Below are positions 22,958-28,949 of a stretch of DNA of 34,529 nt, piece after piece; position 1 is the stretch's first letter, and the number at the start of each line of letters is the position of its first letter. The DNA comes from an uncultured Clostridia bacterium (GTDB lineage: Bacteria; Bacillota; Clostridia; Oscillospirales; CAG-382), in the NCBI GenBank assembly GCA_944375955.1, contig CALWBE010000019.1:1-34529 (forward strand). The letters run 5' to 3'. The notes under the pieces were generated by a model. The model ran no database searches and had not been told where the DNA came from. It was given only the letters and a program-made list of their open reading frames with translations. The translations under genes were made by a program, and so were the position numbers.

Positions 22958-23116
22958 GGCTTTTTCCTTTCTTAACATAAAAAATTTTGCTTTCTTTTAA
23001 CAGCAAAATAATTATATAAGAAACACCCGATGAAAAGTGTTAAATAGGATCGTGTAGTCGCACAAAAAATACAATTTTGTATATTTATACCCGCTGCTGC
23101 TTTTCTTCTTCCCGCA

Positions 23117-23182
23117 TAGGGGTAACTTGATTCTAACAGATTCCTATCACTTCTTCTATTCTTTTTTCAGTCTCACAACAAT
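23117..23182 (+). repeat. Repeat copy B (TAGGGGTAACTT...)
   Basis: This matches 6584-6645 in the same orientation, with one substitution in the first 20 bases. It follows directly after the surviving end of the gene at about 23080-23116 and runs into the 3' end of the small gene at 23173-23338. Confidence 0.6.
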
Positions 23183-23338
23183 TGTAACGCTGCATTCATG
23201 AAATACGATTCCTCATTTGCGCCCTGACCTATTTGCAAATATTCTTGAACAGGTCTCTGTGTTGGGTTTGGGTTTTCGACATCAATTCGTACATTATTGA
23301 TATCATATAACTCCTCAAAAAAACCATGCAATACTCAT
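23173..23338 (-). pseudogene. Small unknown gene with a poly-T frameshift
   Basis: An ATG at 23338 starts MSIAWFF and then meets TGA because of a run of seven T; with six T the frame continues as EELYDINNVRIDVENPNPTQ, then QEYLQIGQGANEESYFMNAA, LQLL and stop at 23173 (54 residues). The start overlaps the stop region of the next gene upstream (TGA at 23340-23342), suggesting a coupled pair. No ribosome binding site is visible. I do not recognise the family. It is either a recent frameshift or a slippage site. Confidence 0.5.
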
Positions 23339-23339
23339 T

Positions 23340-23705
23340 TCAAAAAATAGTTTTGCGAGAGAGAAAATCGGCATTTTCACACTTCATTCCCCAGTGTTGT
23401 TTTGACCAGGAAGATGAGATCAATATTTCTTCTTTCTCCTGATAATCAACGTAAACATCCAAAGATTCATCCGGTAAATCCTGTAAGACAATTAATAATT
23501 TATGAGAAGAAAATTGTATTCGAATGGCAACATCAGTCATCACTTCCCAGCAATTCTCTTTATAACTCCAGTGGGTTTGAGCCCTGAATACATCAATACT
23601 CTGAATAGATTCTTCAATGGAAATCCTATTCCATTGATACGGTTTACAACAATCTAACACCCATTTATTCTCAACAAATTTGTATAAATTGTGTTTTTTA
23701 TTTAT
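23340..23705 (-). pseudogene. 5'-truncated unknown gene, immunity-protein-like
   Basis: About 120 codons from roughly HNLYKFVENKWVLDCCKPYQ to the end ADFLSRKTIF. The product is soluble, rich in Trp and acidic residues, with alternating strands (VAIRIQFSSHKLLIVLQDLP, ESLDVYVDYQEKEEIL), a general character seen in orphan immunity proteins of toxin loci. I cannot name a family. The open frame runs on to 23789, but that part is antisense to recombinase-linked sequence, so the real 5' end has been lost at about 23700, where the recombinase module begins. Confidence 0.45.
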
Positions 23706-23817
23706 GAAAGCCAAGTCCGTTGTGCATACGGAACTGACCGAAAAGGGATATATGACCATTGACGGTCGTACAAGCAGAAAATATTTCAACGAGAGATTTT
23801 ATAGAAAAATGTGGTGA
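23704..23817 (+). CDS. 37-residue ORF before the truncated recombinase
   Basis: ATG 23704 to TGA 23815-23817 encodes MKAKSVVHTELTEKGYMTID and RTSRKYFNERFYRKMW. There is no ribosome binding site and the frame enters from upstream, so it is more likely the last part of a lost gene than a gene of its own. It ends 5 bases before the ATG of the recombinase relic. Function unknown. Confidence 0.3.
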   Translation: MKAKSVVHTELTEKGYMTIDGRTSRKYFNERFYRKMW

Positions 23818-23822
23818 TTATT

Positions 23823-24596
23823 ATGAGTAATTTCAAGAGTACGGTTAATAAGTATGGCGATAACAAGTATCGTGTAGATTTTAGTTATATTTCCCCAGAC
23901 GGAAAGAGACACCGTATGGTCGGTGAAAGCGGTACGAGTCAGACCGGGACAATATATAATTATTATAAATGTAGTGACCGTAAAAAGCATAGAGGTTGCC
24001 AAAAAGCCAACGAGAAAAAAGAATGGCTCGAACAACTCGTGGTAAGAGAAACCATATCGCAGATTATGCAGCCCGAGGTCATTCGAGAGATAGCCTACAA
24101 TGTCGCAAAATTAGCCGACAAGGAGTTCAACGACAAAAGTCGATTACTTTCCCTACAAGCAGAATTAAAAAGCGTACAGACCGCAATTTCTAATCTCCTA
24201 CGGCTTGTTGAAAAAGGAATTGATACCGACGATGTTGGTGACAGGCTTCTGGACCTCAATGCACAAAAAAGCGATTTGCAAAAGCAGATAGATAAAGAGG
24301 AAACCAAAAAGCCTTATTTGAGTGCTGAACGAATAGCTTTTTGGCTGACCGACTTATTATCGAATGGTTGTGAGGACGACCCAGAGTATCAGCAAAGAAT
24401 AATTGATACTCTTGTAAATAAAGTGTTTGTATTTGATGAAGACAACGGAGGAAAGAAGATAGTTATTACTTATAACACAAGCAATAACTCGAAATCGAGC
24501 GTTACTCTATCTAATGTTAAAAGTTCGGATTTTAAGGGTTTCGCTCGACCAATCAGCGCCTGGAGTTTTTTGTGCTCCGGGCGTTTTTTTATTTAA
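23823..24596 (+). pseudogene. Large serine recombinase lacking its catalytic half, with a foreign N-terminus
   Basis: From about residue 34 the product (257 aa from ATG 23823) is the C-terminal half of a large serine recombinase: the end of the zinc ribbon (VGESGTSQTG, then YYKCSDRKKHRGCQK), the long coiled coil (about 85-165) and the C-terminal block WLTDLLSNGCEDDPEYQQRI. The resolvase domain with the catalytic Ser, the recombinase domain and the first Cys pair of the ribbon are missing. The first 32 residues (NKYGDNKYRVDFSYISPDGK) instead look like the arm-binding N-terminus of a tyrosine integrase. The last residues are encoded by the terminator hairpin, so the normal stop may be lost too. 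It cannot catalyse recombination alone. Confidence 0.75.
24557..24591 (+). terminator. Intrinsic terminator after the recombinase relic
   Basis: CGCCTGGAG (24557-24565) and CTCCGGGCG (24575-24583) form a 9-bp stem with one G-T pair, followed by TTTTTTTA. Confidence 0.85.
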
Positions 24597-24790
24597 ATTA
24601 AGATACATGCGATTACCATATACATACTCAAAAAGCTTTATATTTTTCTCAGCCATTACATGAAATTCTCGGTGCATGTAGGTGTATCCGAGTTTTTTAT
24701 TCTTTATCAGTAAATTTTCAGATCATAGTCGTTTTTTCGGCTGTTCAACGTTTCTATATAAGTCATCAAAAGCATAAGAAATATGCGTTG

Positions 24791-24819
24791 TTGACTTTTT
24801 TTCTTTTTTGTCTTATAAT
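24791..24819 (+). promoter_or_regulatory. SigA promoter of the glycosylation operon
   Basis: TTGACT (24791-24796), a 17-base spacer and TATAAT (24814-24819). Transcription would start near 24826, which rules out an ATG at 24788 as the start of the first gene. Confidence 0.85.
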
Positions 24820-24877
24820 ATTACAAAATATTGGCAAGCTATATAAAATGAAATCTCTATGTGTTAAGGGTTTTCAT

Positions 24878-24907
24878 TTTTACTTTTACTTTTACTTTCA
24901 CTTTCGC
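24878..24907 (+). repeat. Five-unit hexamer repeat (TTTTAC) in the 5' leader
   Basis: TTTTAC three times, then TTTCAC and TTTCGC, in exact 6-base steps, between the promoter and the ribosome binding site of the GT-C gene. Confidence 0.7.
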
Positions 24908-24934
24908 CCTAACTCTATACTCGGAGATGATATA

Positions 24935-26407
24935 TTGTATAAGCTAAAAAACAAAATCGCTGATATTGTTTTATTGTGTTTTATTGCTATTTTTATTTGG
25001 ATAATCTCAAACGGAATTCTTAATTATGACGCTGTTTCATATGAATACAATCCGTTTTTGCTTTGTGCTTGCATTGCTGTTTATCTTGGAATATTATTTT
25101 TTTTCAGGAAAAAAGTTGTATATTATTTAGCGTCATTTAAATACCTCCCCGCAATTCTTCTTGCGGTTTTTGCTTTAGTAAGCGTATTAACCGGTATAAT
25201 ATTCCGTGTAAATCCGTCATGGGATATGGGTGAAGTATTCAATATTGCTAAAACAATTGCCGGCGGCAATGTTGTTGAAAACTATTATTTATACTTCTAT
25301 CCTAACAACATAATGATAACGGTAATATATACGGTAGTATTTAAAATCGCCATGATTTTAGGAATAACCGATCTTATACTTGCCGCTACAGTTTTTAATT
25401 CATTTCTTGTCACCGGAACCGCTGTTTTTATATATCTTGCCGCCCATGAACTTTATGGGAAACAACAGGCATTGCTTATTCTTATAATAACACTGCTTAC
25501 CACCCCTCTTTACCTTCAGTCGGCAATCTATTACACTGACAGCGCTTCTATGTTTTTTACCTCTCTGACTTTATATCTTTTTTTAAAAGTTTTGCATGCA
25601 CATAAAAAAACAGAATCTGTAATTTTTCAAATTTTGCTTGGAATTTCGGTTTTTACAGCCTTTGAAACAAAAGTTACAACCTTCATACTTATTATCGCCC
25701 TGCTTATCTACGCGCTGTACCGAGGTTTTAAACTTGCAGATATAAAAAAGGTATGGATCTCTTTTTTGGCTTTTGTTATTTTGTTATCTGCGTTTATAAC
25801 TGCCAAAAATATTATATTTGATCGTGAATTGACAGACAAATACCAGTATCCGCCTGAGCACTGGATAATGATGGGACTTGACGGAGTCGGAGGATTTAAT
25901 TTGAACGATTGTATTTACACAAGTTCGTATGATTCATACGAGCTTAAGCAGCAAGCTGACAGGGAAATGATAAAAAACCGACTGTCTTCATACAACTCGA
26001 ATACCTTTTTAAAGCACATTACGCAAAAACTTAAATATGCTTGGACAGATGGCGTCTATTTTGCTCCGGAAAAACTCCGCAGAGATCCGGTAAAGCCAAA
26101 TTTGCTCCACGAATTTGTTCTGTCTGGAGGCAAGTATACAAAATATTACAAATATTTCCCTCAGACAATGCATTTCGCTATGCTTATTCTAATCACCGTC
26201 AGCGCTTATTCCGTTATGAAATGCAAAAAAAACAAAGGGATTGAAGCCGCTTTGATACTTGCAGTTTTAGGTATTGTTATTTTTCTTTTGATTTGGGAAA
26301 ACCGTTCAAGATATATTTTGACTATGTTCCCTGTCATGATGATTCTTCAGTTATCCGGTCTTGATTATATTATAAAGCGCAAAAAGGAGACAGCAAATGA
26401 TGAATAA
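24935..26407 (+). CDS. GT-C-type membrane glycosyltransferase
   Basis: This is a 490-residue protein with about ten to twelve hydrophobic helices, a GT-C fold (PMT/ArnT/YfhO-like). An acidic residue in the first external loop (NPSWDMGEVFNIAKTIAGG) sits where GT-C enzymes hold the catalytic Asp, and a long external loop follows the eighth or so helix (KYQYPPEHWIMMGLDGVGGF...). Such enzymes move a sugar from a polyprenyl phosphate carrier to an acceptor on the outer face of the membrane. I chose TTG 24935 (MYKLKNKIADIV) because GGAG lies 8 bases upstream and the promoter lies further upstream; ATG 24848 would read the hexamer repeat as FYFYFYFHF and lacks a ribosome binding site. It overlaps the next gene by 11 bases. 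The acceptor (teichoic acid, protein or other wall glycan) is unknown. Confidence 0.85.
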   Translation: MYKLKNKIADIVLLCFIAIFIWIISNGILNYDAVSYEYNPFLLCACIAVYLGILFFFRKKVVYYLASFKYLPAILLAVFALVSVLTGIIFRVNPSWDMGEVFNIAKTIAGGNVVENYYLYFYPNNIMITVIYTVVFKIAMILGITDLILAATVFNSFLVTGTAVFIYLAAHELYGKQQALLILIITLLTTPLYLQSAIYYTDSASMFFTSLTLYLFLKVLHAHKKTESVIFQILLGISVFTAFETKVTTFILIIALLIYALYRGFKLADIKKVWISFLAFVILLSAFITAKNIIFDRELTDKYQYPPEHWIMMGLDGVGGFNLNDCIYTSSYDSYELKQQADREMIKNRLSSYNSNTFLKHITQKLKYAWTDGVYFAPEKLRRDPVKPNLLHEFVLSGGKYTKYYKYFPQTMHFAMLILITVSAYSVMKCKKNKGIEAALILAVLGIVIFLLIWENRSRYILTMFPVMMILQLSGLDYIIKRKKETANDE

Positions 26408-27347
26408 AATATCTTTGATCATCCCTATGTATTTTGAACAAGATGTCGCTAATGAGTGTTACAATAGAGTAAAAAGTGTACTGGATTCTTTAAACGGATA
26501 TTCTTATGAAATTATTTTTGTTAACGACGGTAGCCGTGACGCTACGGGTGAAATTCTATCTAATATTGCAAAGAATGACAAAAAAGTTAAAGTAATAACT
26601 TTTTCAAGAAATTTCGGTCATCAGGCAGCTGTGACAGCCGGCCTGAAATTCGTAACTGGAGACGTTGCAGTAATTATTGATGCTGATCTGCAAGATCCTC
26701 CGGAACTTATACCCGACATGTTAAAATTATGGGAACAAGGTAACGATGTGGTATACGGAAAAAGGAAGAGCCGCGAAGGTGAATCAAAATTTAAGCTTTT
26801 TACTGCAAAAGCATTCTACAGAACTTTGAACGCTCTGTCAGATGTTGAAATTCCATGTGATACCGGTGATTTTCGCCTTGTCGACCGCAAGGTTGTTGAC
26901 ACAGTAAACAGTTTGCCGGAACACAACAAATTTTTAAGGGGACTTTTCAGCTGGGTAGGTTATAAGCAAATTCCTTTTGAATATGAAAGAAAAGAACGTT
27001 TTGCAGGCAAAACAAAATATCCTTTGAGAAAAATGCTAAAACTTGCTTCAGACGGAATAATAAGTTTTTCGACAAAACCGCTTAAAATTGTCGGCGGTCT
27101 TGGACTTATATCAATATTTCTTTCGATTTTAATATTGATATACGCTCTTTTGTCATTTGTTTTCTCGGCAAACGGTCCGGAACCAGGATGGACATCAATA
27201 ATGGTTGCGCAAACCTTTTTTAGCGGTGTTATTATGCTTGCAATATGGATACTTGCAGAATATATTGCAAGAATATACGATGAAAGTAAAATGAGGCCGC
27301 AATATATCATTAAAGAAACAATCAATATTGACAGTGAAGAACAATGA
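26397..27347 (+). CDS. GT2 polyprenyl-phosphate glycosyltransferase (CsbB/GtrB/DPM1-like)
   Basis: This encodes 316 residues with an N-terminal GT-A domain (1-230) and two C-terminal membrane helices (about 233-260 and 270-295). The motifs are FVNDGSRDAT (nucleotide sugar binding), FSRNFGHQAAVTAG and the metal-binding DADLQD at about 95-100, followed by DTGDFRLVDR and KYPLRKMLKLASDG. Proteins of this kind make undecaprenyl-phosphate-linked sugar on the inner face of the membrane. AAGGAG lies directly upstream of ATG 26397 (a second ATG follows at 26400), and the gene overlaps its neighbours on both sides (11 and 4 bases), so it is tightly coupled in the operon. The sugar is not shown by the sequence. 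Confidence 0.92.
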   Translation: MMNKISLIIPMYFEQDVANECYNRVKSVLDSLNGYSYEIIFVNDGSRDATGEILSNIAKNDKKVKVITFSRNFGHQAAVTAGLKFVTGDVAVIIDADLQDPPELIPDMLKLWEQGNDVVYGKRKSREGESKFKLFTAKAFYRTLNALSDVEIPCDTGDFRLVDRKVVDTVNSLPEHNKFLRGLFSWVGYKQIPFEYERKERFAGKTKYPLRKMLKLASDGIISFSTKPLKIVGGLGLISIFLSILILIYALLSFVFSANGPEPGWTSIMVAQTFFSGVIMLAIWILAEYIARIYDESKMRPQYIIKETINIDSEEQ

Positions 27348-27778
27348 AAAACCTAATAAAAAACTTTTTTAATTTTTTTATACGCCTTTTAGGTCTTGAA
27401 ATGTTCATGTACCTTATTTTCGGCGGTCTGACGACACTTATAAACATAATTGTATACTATATATGCACTATTTTCAATTTTTCAACTGCTGTCAGCACAA
27501 CAGTTGCGTTTATAATATCAGTAATCTTTGCGTACCTTACAAACCGAAAATGGGTATTTAAAAGCAAAGCGTCAAAACCTTCAGAAATTTTATCTGAACT
27601 GTGGAAATTTTTTTCAGTAAGGATCTTTACTTATTTTGCTGATCTTATTCTGATGATCCTTCTTGTCGATAAGCTTTATTTTAATGAGCTTGTTTGTAAA
27701 ATTGCAGTGAACTTACTCGTAATTGTATTAAACTATATTGCAAGCAAAGTAATTGTATTTAGAAAAGGGAAAAAATAA
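27344..27778 (+). CDS. GtrA-family membrane protein
   Basis: This encodes 144 residues with four hydrophobic helices and the GtrA hallmark NRKWVFK after the second helix, plus FLIFGG-type sequence near the start (MYLIFGGLTTLINIIVYYIC). GtrA-like proteins are thought to flip polyprenyl-phosphate sugars across the membrane. It starts within the stop of the GT2 gene (ATGA overlap) and ends just before a strong terminator, completing the three-part set of synthase, flippase and GT-C transferase. Confidence 0.9.
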   Translation: MKNLIKNFFNFFIRLLGLEMFMYLIFGGLTTLINIIVYYICTIFNFSTAVSTTVAFIISVIFAYLTNRKWVFKSKASKPSEILSELWKFFSVRIFTYFADLILMILLVDKLYFNELVCKIAVNLLVIVLNYIASKVIVFRKGKK

Positions 27779-27815
27779 AACCGGAAGATTAATAAAATCT
27801 TCCGGTTATTTTTTG
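27779..27815 (+). terminator. Strong intrinsic terminator of the glycosylation operon
   Basis: AACCGGAAGATT (27779-27790) and AATCTTCCGGTT (27796-27807) form a perfect 12-bp stem with a five-base loop, followed by ATTTTTTG. Confidence 0.92.
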
Positions 27816-27828
27816 CCATTCCCAACAA

Positions 27829-27852
27829 CTATTTAGATTTTTTTCTAAATAG
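27829..27852. promoter_or_regulatory. Operator O1 for the SdpR-like repressor
   Basis: CTATTTAG (27829-27836) and CTAAATAG (27845-27852) form an inverted repeat just upstream of the -35 box. It shares its core TATTTAGA/TCTAAATA with operator O2. Confidence 0.8.
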
Positions 27853-27855
27853 CTA

Positions 27856-27883
27856 TTGACTTTTTATTATGGTATGTTATAAT
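27856..27883 (+). promoter_or_regulatory. SigA promoter of sdpR-sdpI
   Basis: TTGACT (27856-27861), a 16-base spacer and TATAAT (27878-27883), lying between the two palindromes. Confidence 0.85.
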
Positions 27884-27907
27884 GTATTTAGAAAATTTTC
27901 TAAATAC
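27884..27907. promoter_or_regulatory. Operator O2 for the SdpR-like repressor
   Basis: A perfect 24-bp palindrome with arms GTATTTAGAAAA/TTTTCTAAATAC, covering the transcription start just after the -10 box. Its centre is 55 bases (about five helical turns) from that of O1, so two dimers would bind the same face and block the promoter. Confidence 0.88.
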
Positions 27908-27920
27908 TTACGGAGGGATT

Positions 27921-28196
27921 ATGATTTTCGGTGAAACATTTAAAGCCCTGTCCGACCAAAAAAGGCGCAAAATCTTGGTAATGCTGAAAGCCGGGCGTAT
28001 GTCGGCAGGCGAAATAGCATCTCACTTTGATATGACAAACGCTACCGTCTCATATCATTTATCACAGCTTAAAAAAGCTAATCTGATATCTGAAATAAAA
28101 GAAAAAAACTATATTTATTATGAACTCAATATTTCTGTATTTGAAGAAATAATGTTATGGTTTGCCGATTTTAAAGAAACAGAAAAGGAGACATAA
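27921..28196 (+). CDS. sdpR: ArsR-family repressor, SdpR-like
   Basis: This encodes 91 residues with a winged helix: MIFGETFKALSDQKRRKILV, the recognition HTH SAGEIASHFDMTNATVSYHL, then SQLKKANLISEIKEKNYIYY as the wing. The metal-binding Cys motif of ArsR/SmtB sensors is absent, as in SdpR, whose activity is controlled by its immunity partner. GGAGG lies 5 bases before ATG 27921; a longer frame from 27882 would start inside the operator. It is cotranscribed with the SdpI-like gene, whose start lies 1 base after this stop. Autorepression through the two palindromes is the natural inference. Confidence 0.88.
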   Translation: MIFGETFKALSDQKRRKILVMLKAGRMSAGEIASHFDMTNATVSYHLSQLKKANLISEIKEKNYIYYELNISVFEEIMLWFADFKETEKET

Positions 28197-28197
28197 T

Positions 28198-28839
28198 ATG
28201 AAGAAAAATATATTTAAAGACAAAGGGTTTTGGATATCCTCCGCTGTATGCCTGCTTCCTATTCTTTTATCCGCAATATGCTATAACAGTCTGCCTGATC
28301 AAGTTGCCACACATTTTGATTTCAATTTTTCTCCTGATGGTTACAGTCCGAAATGGCAGGCAGCTTTTATGATTCCAGGCATAATGTTTTTAATAAATAT
28401 TTTTTTATGGTTTATGATAGAAAACGATCCTAAAAACGCTTCTATAAATAAAACTCTAAAGGCATTTCTTCATTGGTTTATACCTGTTTTGTCTGTTTTC
28501 ACTCAAGCGTCAATATTATTATACGCCTTAGACAATACTATAAACTTGATTAGGATTCTACCTCTTTTAATCGGAATAATGCTTATTTTTATCGGAAATT
28601 ATCTGCCAAAATGCAAACAAAATTATACTACGGGAATTAAGCTGCCATGGACTCTCTCAAGTGAAGAAAACTGGAACAGAACTCACCGATTCGGAGGAAA
28701 AGTAATGGTTGTATGCGGATTTATAATTGCACTTTGTACTTTTTGGAAAATAAGCATAATTATTATTATTTCGGCACTCTTGGCCTGCGCATTGGCTCCG
28801 GCAATATATTCTTATATATTATATAAAAAGGGAATCTAA
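28198..28839 (+). CDS. sdpI: SdpI-family membrane protein (immunity/signalling)
   Basis: This encodes 213 residues with about six membrane helices. The N-terminal half carries the DUF1648 pattern (LPDQVATHFDFNFSPDGYSP), and the C-terminal half has the SdpI pattern NYLPKCKQNYTTGIKLPWTL followed by NWNRTHRFGG. In Bacillus subtilis SdpI gives immunity to the SdpC toxin and sequesters SdpR at the membrane. GGAG lies 8 bases upstream of ATG 28198. No sdpABC toxin genes are in the window, so this may be an orphan immunity or stress pair, which is common in Firmicutes. Confidence 0.92.
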   Translation: MKKNIFKDKGFWISSAVCLLPILLSAICYNSLPDQVATHFDFNFSPDGYSPKWQAAFMIPGIMFLINIFLWFMIENDPKNASINKTLKAFLHWFIPVLSVFTQASILLYALDNTINLIRILPLLIGIMLIFIGNYLPKCKQNYTTGIKLPWTLSSEENWNRTHRFGGKVMVVCGFIIALCTFWKISIIIIISALLACALAPAIYSYILYKKGI

Positions 28840-28872
28840 AATTTAATATTACAAATAATTCTTTTTCACATA

Positions 28873-28906
28873 AAAACAGCAGCCTGCTTATGGCTGCTGT
28901 TTTTTC
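28873..28906. terminator. Bidirectional intrinsic terminator
   Basis: AAAACAGCAGCC (28873-28884) and GGCTGCTGTTTT (28892-28903) form a 12-bp stem with a seven-base loop and T/A tracts on both sides. It serves sdpI from the left and the minus-strand metallopeptidase operon from the right. Confidence 0.9.
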
Positions 28907-28949
28907 ATTACATTAGAAATCAATAAAACATACGTTTTTTAAAAATTTA

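Larger units (their letters stand above)
24597..24934. other. Leader region of the glycosylation operon
   Basis: It holds the promoter at 24791-24819, a hexamer repeat at 24878-24907 and the ribosome binding site GGAG at 24923-24926. Bases 24597-24780 show no gene. Confidence 0.6.

Noticed and set aside
24788..24934. Longer N-terminus of the GT-C protein starting at ATG 24788 or 24848
   Set aside because: The SigA promoter lies at 24791-24819, the extension would translate a hexamer repeat, and neither ATG has a ribosome binding site.
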